NCBI RefSeq assembly: GCF_900142725.1
Contig: NZ_FRBW01000002.1
Location: forward strand, 772,710-836,709
Reading direction: 5' to 3'
DNA from: Roseibium suaedae
Lineage (GTDB): Bacteria > Pseudomonadota > Alphaproteobacteria > Rhizobiales > Stappiaceae
DNA: 64,000 bases
Shown here: in pieces, positions 1 through 8,797 of the stretch
How positions within the stretch are numbered: the first letter of the stretch is position 1
Layout of the letters: each line of letters starts with the position of its first letter
Program-made: the position numbers and the translations under genes
The notes under the pieces: generated by a model
Told to the model about the DNA's origin: nothing
Databases searched by the model: none
The model's input: only the letters and a program-made list of their open reading frames with translations

Positions 1-816
1 CTGGAGCGGACGGTGAAGTCTGTCTCCGACAGCGTCGCAGACGCCGTGCGGGATCTGGAACAGACAGCTGCCGGAATTGCCGCCAACTCGGTCCAGACGT
101 CCGATAGGGCCAACACGGTGGCAGCCGCTGCCGAGCAATCCTCCGTCAGCATCCAGTCAGTCGCAGGCGCTGCAGAGGAGCTGAATTCCTCCATTCAGGA
201 AATCAGCCGCCAGGTCACCGACGCCCTGACGATAACCAACTCCACATCCGACCAGGCCCGCGCCTCCACCGAGACGGTCGAGAACCTCACCAGCGCTGCC
301 CAGCGGATCGATGATGTGGTCAGTCTGATCAATGACATTGCCGGCCAGACCAACCTGCTTGCGCTCAATGCCACCATCGAGGCAGCCCGCGCAGGCGAGG
401 CTGGCAAGGGCTTTGCTGTCGTGGCCTCCGAAGTCAAGGCTCTGGCAACCCAGACCGCCAAGGCAACCGAGGACATCAGGAACCAGGTGGAAGAGCTGCA
501 GGCCGGATCAAACTACACCCGCAACGCCATGCTGAAGGTGATGGAAGCCATTTCACAAATGGACCAGCAGATCGCAGGAATTTCCGCCGCCGTTGAAGAA
601 CAGACGGCAGTGACCAGCGAAATTTCCCGGAACGTGACGGAAGTGGCAAGCGGCAGCACGAACATCTCGGAAAACATCAAGGATGTCAGCATGGGCGCAA
701 GCTCGGCAAGCGCGGCTTCCGAGGAACTTCGGGCAACCGTCGCAAGCCTCGCCAGTCAGAGCGACATGCTCAATTCCCAGCTGGATGCCTTCCTGCTGAA
801 CATCCGGGCCGCCTGA
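1..816 (+). CDS. Methyl-accepting chemotaxis protein, C-terminal part (5' end outside window)
   Basis: The frame is open from base 1 (Leu-Glu-Arg-Thr before the first in-window GTG at 13), so this is the 3' portion of a longer gene. What remains is a cytoplasmic signalling domain: a long heptad-rich coiled coil with the hairpin-tip core [20 protein letters not shown] at about residues 117-136 of the fragment (numbered from base 1), the site that contacts CheA and CheW, followed by the descending helix. Sensor and membrane regions are not in the window. The tip is nearly identical to those of the two other chemoreceptors here (962-2446 and 22790-25261). No CheR/CheB-tethering pentapeptide is seen; the protein ends in LLNIRAA. 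It is followed by a strong terminator. Family assignment is certain; the ligand cannot be inferred. Confidence 0.95.
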   Translation: MERTVKSVSDSVADAVRDLEQTAAGIAANSVQTSDRANTVAAAAEQSSVSIQSVAGAAEELNSSIQEISRQVTDALTITNSTSDQARASTETVENLTSAAQRIDDVVSLINDIAGQTNLLALNATIEAARAGEAGKGFAVVASEVKALATQTAKATEDIRNQVEELQAGSNYTRNAMLKVMEAISQMDQQIAGISAAVEEQTAVTSEISRNVTEVASGSTNISENIKDVSMGASSASAASEELRATVASLASQSDMLNSQLDAFLLNIRAA

Positions 817-842
817 GACTTTTAAGCTCCCAAGACCAACTC

Positions 843-877
843 AAGCTCCGGCAAGGTCTCTTTGCCGGAGCTTTTTT
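843..877 (+). terminator. Rho-independent terminator of the first chemoreceptor gene
   Basis: A 12-bp stem AAGCTCCGGCAA / TTGCCGGAGCTT with a 6-nt loop is followed by a T run, 26 bases after the stop codon at 816. Confidence 0.88.
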
Positions 878-894
878 GAGAGCATTTCAAAATA

Positions 895-928
895 CAAAAG
901 GCGGCGTTCTGCAAAACGCCGCCTTTTG
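895..928 (-). terminator. Terminator of the PAS-PAS chemoreceptor gene (could act both ways)
   Basis: The 14-bp stem CAAAAGGCGGCGTT / AACGCCGCCTTTTG with a 6-nt loop has A residues on its left arm and T residues on its right arm, so it could terminate from either side. It lies 33 bases past the minus-strand stop codon at 962. Confidence 0.85.
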
Positions 929-961
929 GTCTGGGAACTCTGAGTGTCTGCGCTGAACGCC

Positions 962-2446
962 CTAGAGGATCGATGCCGATGCGTCGCGGACCTTGCGGGC
1001 AGAAGCATCGATCTGCGCTGTTGAAGCGGAGATTGCCTGAATGTTGCTGCTGACCATTTCAACGCCAGAAGCCGCCATCTGCATGTTCGAGGAAATCTCG
1101 TTGGACACCATGGACTGCTGCTCGACGGCAGAGGCAATGCTGGCCGAGATGTCGCTGATCCGGCCAATGATCTCCATCACCGCTTCGATCGACTTCACCG
1201 CCTGCTCCGTCGTCCCTTGCACGGAGACAACCTGCGCAGAGATTTCCTCGGTCGCCTTGCTGGTCTGGGAGGCCAGGTTCTTGACCTCGGAAGCCACGAC
1301 CGCGAAGCCTTTGCCTGCCTCGCCAGCACGGGCAGCTTCAATCGTTGCATTGAGCGCCAGAAGGTTGGTCTGACTTGCAATGCTGTCGATCAGCTCGATG
1401 ACGCTGCCGATGGTCTTCGCATCTTCTGCCAGCCCCGCCATGATCGTCGTCGATTGGGAAGCTTCACCAACTGCGGACTGGGAAATCTCCAGCGCGACCT
1501 GCACCTGGCGGCTGATCTCATGAATCGAAGACACCAGTTCCTCGGCCGCGGCAGCCACAGTCTGCACGCTGGAAGCTGTCTGGATAGAGGTGGCTGCTGA
1601 GTTCTCTGCCTGCAGACCCGCATTTTCCAGCGCCTGGCTGATCTCGCCCAGATCCGCGTTGATTTCAGACTGCACCTTCAGCCGGCGCTTGCGCTCCCTG
1701 ACGCGCGGCGAAACATCCGTGGCGAACTTGACGACCTTGAAAGGCCGGCCGGCCGCATCCAGGATCGGATTGTAAGTCGCCTGGATCCAGACAGAGCCGC
1801 CATCCTTGCCGATACGCTCGTATTCACCGGACTGGAACTTGCCCTGCCGCAGCTGGCTCCAGAAGGCCTGGTATTCTGCGGAGTTGGCGTAATCCTTCGT
1901 CACGAAGATCTTGTGATGTTTGCCCTTGACCTCTTCCAGATCATAGCCAAGCGCCGACAGGAAGTTTTCGTTCGCATCCAGAATAGAGCCATCCAGGTCA
2001 AAATGAATGACGGCCTGCGACTTGTTGATTGCAGCAACCTGCCCGGCATGATCAGAAGAGACACGCTTAGCGGCAGTAATGTCGCTCGCGATCTTGACCA
2101 CGCCGATGGCTTTACCTGCCTTGTCGAGGATCGGATTGTAGCAAGCCTGGATCCAGACCTCGCTGCCATCCTTCGCCACACGCATGAATTCGCCACTCTG
2201 ATACTCGCCCTTCTCAAGGTTTCTCCAGAAACTCTTGTAGCGATCCGAGGTAGATGTCGCCTGATCAACGAAGATACGGTGATGCTTACCTTTCACTTCC
2301 GAAATTTTATATCCGAGAAGGTCAAGAAAATTCGAGTTTGCATCGACAATGGTTCCATCGAGCTTGAACTCGATCATCGCCTGAGACCTGCTGAACGCCT
2401 CAAGGATCAAACTGTTCTTCTTACCAATGCCACTCACACCAAACAT
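962..2446 (-). CDS. Soluble PAS-PAS methyl-accepting chemotaxis protein
   Basis: A 494-residue cytoplasmic chemoreceptor with no membrane segment. Two tandem PAS domains occupy about residues 12-115 and 134-237. They are clearly duplicated: both carry the pattern F-LDG-I-DAN-NFL--LGY---EVKGKHH-IFV and both end in a WIQA-YNPILD-AG segment. The methyl-accepting signalling domain follows (about 255-490) with the conserved hairpin tip [20 protein letters not shown]. The architecture resembles Aer/BdlA-type energy or redox sensors, where PAS binds FAD or haem, but a cofactor cannot be assigned from sequence. The gene stands alone and converges on another chemoreceptor. Family assignment is sure; the sensed signal is unknown. 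Confidence 0.95.
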   Translation of the reverse strand: MFGVSGIGKKNSLILEAFSRSQAMIEFKLDGTIVDANSNFLDLLGYKISEVKGKHHRIFVDQATSTSDRYKSFWRNLEKGEYQSGEFMRVAKDGSEVWIQACYNPILDKAGKAIGVVKIASDITAAKRVSSDHAGQVAAINKSQAVIHFDLDGSILDANENFLSALGYDLEEVKGKHHKIFVTKDYANSAEYQAFWSQLRQGKFQSGEYERIGKDGGSVWIQATYNPILDAAGRPFKVVKFATDVSPRVRERKRRLKVQSEINADLGEISQALENAGLQAENSAATSIQTASSVQTVAAAAEELVSSIHEISRQVQVALEISQSAVGEASQSTTIMAGLAEDAKTIGSVIELIDSIASQTNLLALNATIEAARAGEAGKGFAVVASEVKNLASQTSKATEEISAQVVSVQGTTEQAVKSIEAVMEIIGRISDISASIASAVEQQSMVSNEISSNMQMAASGVEMVSSNIQAISASTAQIDASARKVRDASASIL

Positions 2447-2936
2447 CGCGTCCCCCAGGTGCCATACCGAATAAGGTCACCCGTAGATACGCCATCAAAA
2501 TTTAATAAGTGATTTAGATGAAAATATTCGGAGGGCCATTATCAGTCATAATACGAGAAATTTCATAATTTTAATACGTATATTCACGTATTAAAATGAT
2601 AAGGAATACATACTATATCGTATTCGTACAAGTTAATACAAAGAATTACTTATACACTCCACCAAGCCCGACAAAGATAACCCACAGTCCAGCACATGTT
2701 TACATTTGGGTGTGATTTTAAAATTGCACACGCGAATGAAAAACCATCCCAGCGTGTACCAATGAATAGGCACTGCGGCCTGCCAGATGCACTTTTGAAG
2801 ATCAGGAAGACCATGCCCCTTTTAAGGCCCGTTCCGGTCACTCTTCCGTGATCCACGCTCCAGACAGCAAAACGCCAGCCGCGCACCTGTGAGGTGCATC
2901 CGGCTGGCGCCTGAGCCAACATGACGACTGGCAGTT
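2447..2936. other. AT-rich intergenic stretch, no convincing gene
   Basis: About 490 bases separate two minus-strand genes. Bases 2500-2660 are much richer in A+T than the flanks and probably hold the chemoreceptor promoter. A 90-codon minus-strand frame at 2650-2922 has no recognisable domain, an odd composition and runs through the hugZ terminator, so it is not annotated. Confidence 0.6.
2869..2909 (-). terminator. Terminator of the HugZ-like gene
   Basis: A nested hairpin: outer stem CGCCAGCCG / CGGCTGGCG (2873-2881 with 2901-2909) enclosing GCACCT / AGGTGC. On the minus strand it is followed by TTTT. It lies 28 bases past the minus-strand stop at 2937. Confidence 0.85.
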
Positions 2937-3743
2937 TTAGCTGGCCTGGGCAGTTTCTGCCTTTTCCCGCGCGATCCCGACAAGACGCACAAGCTCTGAC
3001 CTCAGCTGATCCGGGCTGGCGAGCGGTTGGTCAAACCAGATCCGCGCCATGTCATCTGCAGCCTTGAGATCGATGCCTTCCGGATCCACCGACACGAGCT
3101 TCCAGGCTCCCTTCCCCGCCTTCGCAAGTCTTTCCGCATAGAGAGAAACCGCATCGCTGTGATCTGAGTTCATGTGATCGACAACACCGGTCTCCCGCTC
3201 CGAAAAGGCTGCGCAAAGCGCTTCCTCGAGCACGAGGTCGCCCTGCTCCAGAACAAAGGCCTTGCCGAATCCGCCATTGAGGCTTGCCCGCTCCAGCTTC
3301 AGCCTGAAGAAGGCGAAGTCCGGAAAATCCACATAGAGCTCTGCCTTCGGGTGACGCGCAAGATAGCGCCGGCGCATCCGGTCATGATCCGGCGTGCCCC
3401 GTTCCACCTTTTCCGCATGACACATGAGAGTGATGCGAGGATGGGCCAGCGGGTCCCCCTTGCCCGGTTCACCAAGCAGCAGCGAGCAACGGGCATCTGC
3501 GCTCAGGGCCGCAGTATGACCCGAAAGCGTCGAGATCAGGATATAGGGCGTACCGTCCATGTCGGGCGCCAGGGCAACCCGGCTTGCCATCGGGTGACCG
3601 GTGTCTGGCTCAAGGGCAGCCAGCGCCCCGAACCTGGCGCTGCGGATCAGCCCTCGCGCCAGTCTGCGCGCCTCGTCATCCAGGGGACGCAGAACCTCCT
3701 TGCGGGGCTTCTCACTGGCAGGAGAACTCTCTGTGGTCGTCAT
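2937..3743 (-). CDS. HugZ-like haem-utilisation / pyridoxamine 5'-phosphate oxidase-fold protein with DUF2470
   Basis: A 268-residue protein with a split-barrel FMN/haem-binding domain (about residues 25-165; the line HPMASRVALAPDMDGTPYIL is typical) and a C-terminal DUF2470 domain (about 175-262) that begins with HMNSDHSDA (190-198). In the HugZ family this architecture binds haem and can cleave it to biliverdin, and a His in the C-terminal part is the haem ligand in the Helicobacter protein. Here the HMNSDH histidines are candidates. No haem transporter or TonB gene lies nearby, so a role in haem degradation is inferred from family only; flavin-dependent oxidoreductase activity is the alternative. 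The ATG is preceded by GGGAAG. Confidence 0.85.
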   Translation of the reverse strand: MTTTESSPASEKPRKEVLRPLDDEARRLARGLIRSARFGALAALEPDTGHPMASRVALAPDMDGTPYILISTLSGHTAALSADARCSLLLGEPGKGDPLAHPRITLMCHAEKVERGTPDHDRMRRRYLARHPKAELYVDFPDFAFFRLKLERASLNGGFGKAFVLEQGDLVLEEALCAAFSERETGVVDHMNSDHSDAVSLYAERLAKAGKGAWKLVSVDPEGIDLKAADDMARIWFDQPLASPDQLRSELVRLVGIAREKAETAQAS

Positions 3744-4022
3744 TCGTCACTTCCCGGCCTGCAGATTCTGCAGGCTTTCTGAACGGGCCGCGCCTGCCCG
3801 TAGTGTCTCTCCGTGCCTCTTTTACGATAGGGACAGGCAGAAAACAAAGCTTTCCCGCCAGTTTCGGGCCATTTGCGAACATGAACGCCAGATGAACGAG
3901 GGTCTCAGAACCGGTTCAGTCCGCCAGTGGCATAGTCCAGTCATCGAAACACGGCGCCCTGCGCCAGGCGGCTCAAACCGAAGGCTAGACCAAGCCAGCC
4001 GCAAGAGAGATGGAGACTGGAT

Positions 4023-4451
4023 ATGACCTTTTCCAAGCGCATTCTGACGGCCATCCTGTCCGGCACCCTGCTGATGTCCGGCCTGAACCTGGCCGAAGCC
4101 GGCCCGCGTCACGGCTGGAACGACGGCCCCCGCCACGGCTGGAACCACAACCCGCGCCCGCCGCGTCATGACAACCACCGCCGTCACAACAACAATGCAG
4201 GTGCTGCCGTGGCAGCCGGCGTGATCGGTCTGGCAGCTGGCGCAATCCTGCTCGGATCTATGAACCAGCCGAGCCGCGCTGCGCCCGCACCGTCCTACTA
4301 TCCGCCAGCACCTTACCCGGGCACCGTTTCCTCCGGCCTGCAGCCGTGGAGCCCGGCCTGGTACCAGTACTGCTCGGACCGCTACCGTTCGTTCAACCCG
4401 TCGACCGGCACTTTCACCACCTACCAGGGTGAGCAGCGTTTCTGCCAGTAA
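4023..4451 (+). CDS. BA14K family protein
   Basis: A 142-residue secreted or envelope protein. It has a signal peptide (KRILTAILSGTLLMSGLNLAEA), a low-complexity region rich in His, Asn, Arg, Pro and Gly with RHGWN repeats (about 28-58), a hydrophobic Ala/Gly segment (about 60-80, possible membrane anchor) and the C-terminal BA14K signature: WSPAWYQYCSDRYRSFNPSTG followed by a terminal FCQ. The name comes from a Brucella immunoreactive lectin-like protein, and the family is largely confined to Hyphomicrobiales and relatives. The start has a GGAGA motif about 7 bases upstream. It stands alone. Confidence 0.88.
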   Translation: MTFSKRILTAILSGTLLMSGLNLAEAGPRHGWNDGPRHGWNHNPRPPRHDNHRRHNNNAGAAVAAGVIGLAAGAILLGSMNQPSRAAPAPSYYPPAPYPGTVSSGLQPWSPAWYQYCSDRYRSFNPSTGTFTTYQGEQRFCQ

Positions 4452-4603
4452 CCGGGCCAGTAATCCCCACTGGCACAGCCGATGCGCTGGACTGCCCCTG
4501 AGTGCTTCAGGTCAGCCGAACTGGCCACCGCCCTCCCAGCCATCAAGAGGGGCCGCTGCCGCGGCCCCTCGCGCTGTTGCGCGCCCAGCCACGAAAGGCT
4601 GCA

Positions 4604-5758
4604 CTACTGACAGATCAGATAAGTGCAACTCTTGCCGTGGCAGCCGATATCGACATGGAGATGGCTTTTGTGATGCACATCCGCCTCCGGCCCGAGAACC
4701 GTGGTGAACCGCTGGCAGGCCGCCGTATGCACCGCCCGCAAGAACCGCGCCTTCGGCTCCGCTTCAATCGCGTTCTTGTCCCAGTCGTCCGCAACCGTCA
4801 CGGTTTCCCCGGACGAGAGCACGAAACCGGCAATGTCCAGCGCATTGCCACGGGCATGTTCGGAGATCTTGCCGGTCTTGCCGTTGTTGCGCAGGCGGCA
4901 TGAATAGCCCGGACCGGTCTGGATCCTGACCAGATCCTCTCCAAGCAGGGTCTTGGACAGCGGCGCGACATCCTTGGCAAGCCACTCGGCAACCTTCTCC
5001 CCCAAGGCGCAAGTCACCGTCGGCTGAGGCGAAAAGCTGGCTTCAGGCGTGAGCTGCAGGCTTGAAAGCTGAACTGCATCTTCGAATCCGCACTCCCCTT
5101 CCCCTTCGACCGGAAGTTTGGGCTCAAACTCCGCCCAGTCGATCTTGCAGGCCTCTTTCGGACCGGCTGGCTCCTCCGGGGCGGCTTCAGCAGCCTGAGA
5201 AGGCTCCAAAGATGCTGGGGAAACAGACTTTGTGGGCGCAGCAGGTTCAGGTTTCGCCTCAGGACGAACGGCAAGCGCCGGTTCGGACGGGGGCACAGCC
5301 TGCTCCTCGTCCATTTCCCGGGTCTTTTCCACTGCGTCAGACAAGGGAGCCGCCTCAGGCTTGGCCAATTCCTTTGCCATGTCTTCTGGCTGAGGGGCCG
5401 GAACAACAGGCGCGGGCACTGGTTCCTTGCCTTCCGGCTTTTCCAGCGGAACAGGTTCAACATCCTTCATCGTAAGCGGTTTGGCCTGGGGAAAGGGAGC
5501 CGCCTTCCGGCGCCGGACCGGCCGCCTCTTCTTGTCCTCCGGTGAAAGCAGCTCTTCCAATGGCTTCACCAGTTCCCGAACGGCCGAAGGAAACGAAGTG
5601 ACAGACCCCTTGGCGGCGAGGCTTTCCTCCGGCACCACCGTCATCCCGTTCAGGAACACGAGGGATACCAGTCCGGCTTGCACGAGCAGATCCCTCTTTC
5701 GAGAAGAATGACTGCGGTTCAAGCTTGCATCCGGGCGTTGACGCAGGAAGGTCTTCAT
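4604..5758 (-). CDS. Extensin-like family protein
   Basis: A 384-residue protein in three parts: an N-terminal hydrophobic stretch (about 27-42, LVQAGLVSLVFLNGMTVV, signal or anchor), a long Pro/Glu/Ala/Lys-rich disordered linker (about 70-215), and a globular C-terminal extensin-like domain (about 225-384). The latter carries the family motifs GPGYSCR, SEHARGNALDIAGF and SHLHVD, plus conserved cysteines. The C-terminal domain is found on secreted proteins of alphaproteobacteria; its HxxGxAxDI and HLHVD elements resemble D,D-carboxypeptidase/LAS-type metal sites, so a peptidoglycan-linked role is possible. It is divergent from the LysE-type gene, with 82 bases between the starts. Confidence 0.88.
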   Translation of the reverse strand: MKTFLRQRPDASLNRSHSSRKRDLLVQAGLVSLVFLNGMTVVPEESLAAKGSVTSFPSAVRELVKPLEELLSPEDKKRRPVRRRKAAPFPQAKPLTMKDVEPVPLEKPEGKEPVPAPVVPAPQPEDMAKELAKPEAAPLSDAVEKTREMDEEQAVPPSEPALAVRPEAKPEPAAPTKSVSPASLEPSQAAEAAPEEPAGPKEACKIDWAEFEPKLPVEGEGECGFEDAVQLSSLQLTPEASFSPQPTVTCALGEKVAEWLAKDVAPLSKTLLGEDLVRIQTGPGYSCRLRNNGKTGKISEHARGNALDIAGFVLSSGETVTVADDWDKNAIEAEPKARFLRAVHTAACQRFTTVLGPEADVHHKSHLHVDIGCHGKSCTYLICQ

Positions 5759-5840
5759 GGGCTAACTTCCCTTTCGGTTTTCCGCTCATCTCGACGATCG
5801 GTGCCCCCGAAACGGATCAGCTCTCAGGACACGCGACACA

Positions 5841-6467
5841 ATGCTCATGTCTATGGAACTCTTTGGCGCCTATGTGGTTGCAACACTTGTGCTGCTGGCC
5901 ATTCCCGGGCCAACGATTCTGCTGGTGATCAGCTACGCGCTTTCCCATGGAAAGAAGTCCGCAGCCGCCTGCGTTCTGGGCGTTGGTCTCGGGGATGCGA
6001 CTGCGGCAACAGCCTCCCTTCTGGGTCTGGGGGCTATTCTGGCAACCTCCGCCTTCCTTTTCACCCTGCTGAAATGGGTGGGGGCAGCCTATCTCTTCTG
6101 GATCGGTCTGAAGATGTGGCGCAGCCGATCGGACGGACTGACCGCAGGCGTGGTCGAAGAAGCACCCGCCCGCAAGATTTTCCTGCATGCCTATGTGGTG
6201 ACCGCCCTGAACCCGAAGGGCATCATCTTTTTCATGGCCTTCCTGCCGCATTTTATTTCCCAGCAAGCCCCTGTCGCTCCTCAGCTGTTGCTGCTGGGGT
6301 CGACCTTCGTGGTCCTCGGGATCCTGAATGCTGCAGTCTATGCCTATGCCGCGTCGGCGATTGGTGAAAGGCTGCGCAGCCCATCACTGATGAAGGCCAT
6401 CAACAGGATCGGCGGAGGCTTCCTGATGTCCGCCGCGGCAATGACCGCAAGTCTGCAGAGAGGGTGA
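5841..6467 (+). CDS. LysE/RhtB family amino-acid exporter
   Basis: A 208-residue inner-membrane protein of normal family length with about six hydrophobic helices. The N-terminal family signature IPGPTILLVISYALSHG is followed by GVGLGDATAA, and WVGAAYLFWIGLKMWRS ends the third helix. Family members export amino acids and small amino-acid derivatives by proton antiport; the substrate cannot be told. Three in-frame ATGs (5841, 5847, 5853) compete and none has a strong ribosome-binding site, so the exact start is uncertain by a few codons. It is convergent with the DUF2336 gene. Confidence 0.9.
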   Translation: MLMSMELFGAYVVATLVLLAIPGPTILLVISYALSHGKKSAAACVLGVGLGDATAATASLLGLGAILATSAFLFTLLKWVGAAYLFWIGLKMWRSRSDGLTAGVVEEAPARKIFLHAYVVTALNPKGIIFFMAFLPHFISQQAPVAPQLLLLGSTFVVLGILNAAVYAYAASAIGERLRSPSLMKAINRIGGGFLMSAAAMTASLQRG

Positions 6468-6522
6468 GACTGAGCCGGCTTCTCGGGCAGGACGCTGACA
6501 GGACCCTGCAAAACTTGAAGGT

Positions 6523-7674
6523 CTAGACGGCCACAGGCTTGGGTTTTTTCGGCAAGGATCTGCGGAAGACGCCTTCCTTTTCCGGTGGCAATTCCTCGTG
6601 GACTTCTTCCTTTGGCTCCGTCTTTGCCCGGATCGCATCGAGCGCCTCGACGGCCTTCTCCTTGGAGAAGTTCTTGTAGCGCTTGATCGCCTCGGCCACT
6701 TCCTGACCGGTCAATCCCACCTTCCGTGCCCGGACGGTCAGAATGTTCTTGAAGCCCTCATCGGAAACCCCAGTGGCCTTACAGACGACAATCAGGGTCT
6801 TTTCCGACTTGCCATAGATCAGCTGGGACACGCTGGCCATGGGAAGATGGCTCACCTTGGCCAACAGAATTCCCAGCTCGGCCAATCCATCGTTGCGGAT
6901 GAAGTGGCGGATACCCTCATCCAGAGACACCGCGCCATCCACGACCTTCTGAATGAAAGCCATGGCTTCCTTGCGGCTGGCTTCCAGCTTCGCGGCGCGT
7001 TCCTTGACCGTATCGACTGCCCGCTCCGCAAGTGCCCGTGTCAACTCACTGTCGCCGCCCATGGATTGGACCCGCTCGGCCATTTCCTCCGTCAGCAGTC
7101 CGGCCAGAATGCGCACTGCCGTCTGCGGCAGGTTGCTGCGCCTGATCAGCGCATTCTGCAGCCGCGGATAGGTCTTCACCATGCTGACGAGCCGGTCAAA
7201 GGTTTCATTGGCCATCTGCGCGCCGTTGTTGCTGGCAACGGTGGTCAGAACCACTTCATCTCCCCGGTCCACCAGGATGCCCGTGACAGCCTCCTCGACC
7301 TTGCGGCGGGAGGCAATTGCTTCCAGATGCTCCATGGAACAGGACCGGGCGATGCCTTCAAGGTCAGTCGTATCCAGGACATCGGAATTGCGCAGGACCG
7401 CTTCGGCCACGGGAAAACAGTCATTGGCCAGACGCGCCATCAGATCATGTGGGGCCGCAGGATGATGGCACATCTTCAAAGCCAAAGAGATGCGGGTCTC
7501 CTCTTCCAGCTCATCCATGACCTGCATGATGATATCGCCGACAAGAATGCTCATCTGTTCGGCATGTTCGGGGTCGGTTGAGACAAACAAGTCAGACAGC
7601 GCCGTCACGAGCGTCTTGCGCCCCGTCACACTTCTATCCTTTGCCAGCTCTGACAAGCTTGACAGGCTATGCAT
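6523..7674 (-). CDS. DUF2336 domain-containing protein (first of two)
   Basis: A 383-residue all-helical protein with HEAT-like repeats characteristic of DUF2336, an alphaproteobacterial family of unknown function. Repeated units of the type 'D-EVVLTTVASNNGAQMANETFDRLV' and 'LQNALIRRSNLPQTAVRILAGLL' run through residues 60-210. The C-terminal quarter is charged and ends in a Pro/Lys-rich tail (about 350-383). No signal peptide or membrane segment is seen, so it is probably cytoplasmic. A GGGGGTGG ribosome-binding motif precedes the ATG. A second DUF2336 gene lies at 17194-18279. Function unknown; a scaffold or protein-interaction role is a guess from the fold. Confidence 0.85.
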   Translation of the reverse strand: MHSLSSLSELAKDRSVTGRKTLVTALSDLFVSTDPEHAEQMSILVGDIIMQVMDELEEETRISLALKMCHHPAAPHDLMARLANDCFPVAEAVLRNSDVLDTTDLEGIARSCSMEHLEAIASRRKVEEAVTGILVDRGDEVVLTTVASNNGAQMANETFDRLVSMVKTYPRLQNALIRRSNLPQTAVRILAGLLTEEMAERVQSMGGDSELTRALAERAVDTVKERAAKLEASRKEAMAFIQKVVDGAVSLDEGIRHFIRNDGLAELGILLAKVSHLPMASVSQLIYGKSEKTLIVVCKATGVSDEGFKNILTVRARKVGLTGQEVAEAIKRYKNFSKEKAVEALDAIRAKTEPKEEVHEELPPEKEGVFRRSLPKKPKPVAV

Positions 7675-8058
7675 CCACCACCCCCGACACTCCGGCCTCC
7701 CGCCCCGGAATTATGAGGGAGCCGTCATTAACAACTTACTACTGCGCACGTGCCAGGTTCCATTGGGGTTATTCCGAATAAGCGAAGGCGGACAAGAGCT
7801 TACGCAACGACGTCAAAGACTTTCCCGTTTTCCCGCCGCCACAGCCTCAAGCTGCGACAATTCGAAACACGCGCAAAGCTACAATAATCGTTAATCCGGC
7901 CAGGCCTTTGAGAGAACGGATCTTTTTTCTCCTGAAGTCAGGCAGCAGGATGAAGGCAATCCCCAGCCCTTCGCATTGCAGCAACTTTTTTGCTTCGGAT
8001 TGGCCGCCTGCTCGCCTAAAATCCGTCCTGCAAACTTGAAGGTAATCGGGAGGCCAAC
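7675..8058. other. Intergenic region without a recognised gene
   Basis: About 384 bases between the divergent DUF2336 gene and the small peptide gene. The part next to 7674 presumably holds the DUF2336 promoter. Short frames here have no domain or ribosome-binding support. Confidence 0.5.
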
Positions 8059-8142
8059 ATGACTTTGACGCGCAACCTGAACATGATTGCCTTTTTCGCC
8101 GCCTTTGCATTCCTCGCAGCCATCGTGCTGGGGGTCGTCTAA
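8059..8142 (+). CDS. 27-residue single-span membrane peptide
   Basis: A short frame, ATG at 8059 and TAA at 8140-8142, encodes a 27-residue peptide: a short polar head (MTLTRNLNM) followed by an unbroken hydrophobic run (IAFFAAFAFLAAIVLGVV) of transmembrane length. A strong Shine-Dalgarno sequence, CGGGAGG (8047-8053), sits 5 bases before the ATG, which is what raises this above chance. A terminator with T run lies 140 bases downstream (8284-8315). No family is recognised. Many small inner-membrane peptides of this design modulate larger membrane complexes, but no partner is indicated by the neighbours. Confidence 0.6.
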   Translation: MTLTRNLNMIAFFAAFAFLAAIVLGVV

Positions 8143-8283
8143 AGGAAGGTGAAACTGCCCAGGCAGGTATTCGGGCAGGACAGGTGCATCCGACTGGGTC
8201 GCAGCAGCGGATGCCGGTTAAGAGTTCAACCATCCGGCCAGTGTGGAAGCCGGAGGTTCACCAAATAAAAATACGTGTTTCTG

Positions 8284-8315
8284 ATCCCCGCTCTCGCAAG
8301 GCGGGGATTTTGTTT
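8284..8315 (+). terminator. Rho-independent terminator
   Basis: Stem ATCCCCGC / GCGGGGAT (8284-8291 with 8301-8308) is followed by TTTTGTTTG. It ends the transcript that carries the 27-residue peptide. Confidence 0.75.
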
Positions 8316-8396
8316 GTGCGCCCGCTCTTCTCGTTTCACACTTCCACCGATGCCACGTCCCAAGGAAGTCACCAACTTCCAAAAGGGAAAGTGAAC

Positions 8397-8717
8397 ATGT
8401 CTACGATTATCTGGGGTGTCGTCAAAGCTGACGGAACGATCCTCTCCGGCAGCACGGGCAACGGTACCGGCTACAATTTCAACGTCGTGAACCAGTCCGC
8501 GGGAACGTATCAGATCCAGTTCAACGACGACTTCGAAGGCATGCCTGCGATTACCGGATCGCAGGTTCTCTGGGGCAACCTGAACCAAAGCCCGCTGGAC
8601 AATGTGGTCTTCCCCTATCTGAACCAAAACGGCGCCACAGCCATTGTGGGCGGTGCCGGCGGCGATCACACGAATCGCAGCTTCGCTTTTATCGCGATCG
8701 GACCGGATGGCCGCTGA
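8397..8717 (+). CDS. Small beta-rich hypothetical protein
   Basis: A 106-residue protein starting at ATG 8397, with AAGGG about 8 bases upstream. The frame stays open further upstream but that extension would read through a terminator. The sequence alternates short hydrophobic and polar residues: IIWGVVKADGTILSGSTGNG, then GTYQIQFNDDFEGMPAITGS. It ends with FAFIAIGPDGR. No Cys, signal peptide or membrane span. The pattern 'W-V-ADGT---GSG---G-Y-I-F---F---P-I' resembles small beta-sandwich domains seen at the ends of phage tail-fibre or collagen-like proteins; that likeness is an impression, not a demonstrated homology. It is monocistronic between two terminators. Confidence 0.7.
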   Translation: MSTIIWGVVKADGTILSGSTGNGTGYNFNVVNQSAGTYQIQFNDDFEGMPAITGSQVLWGNLNQSPLDNVVFPYLNQNGATAIVGGAGGDHTNRSFAFIAIGPDGR

Positions 8718-8736
8718 CCCCCCGCACAAACAAAAA

Positions 8737-8767
8737 CCCCGCAGAACCATAGGTCTGCGGGGCATTT
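8737..8767. terminator. Bidirectional terminator between the small beta-rich gene and metH
   Basis: Stem CCCCGCAGA / TCTGCGGGG (8737-8745 with 8754-8762). AAAAA flanks the left side and a T-rich stretch (ATTTGTTTT) follows on the right, so it can serve both converging genes. Confidence 0.8.
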
Positions 8768-8797
8768 GTTTTCGGATATCAGCCAAGATGGCTGAGG

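Noticed and set aside
2650..2922. 90-codon minus-strand frame in the gap before the HugZ-like gene
   Set aside because: No domain, no ribosome-binding site and it overlaps the HugZ-like gene's terminator.
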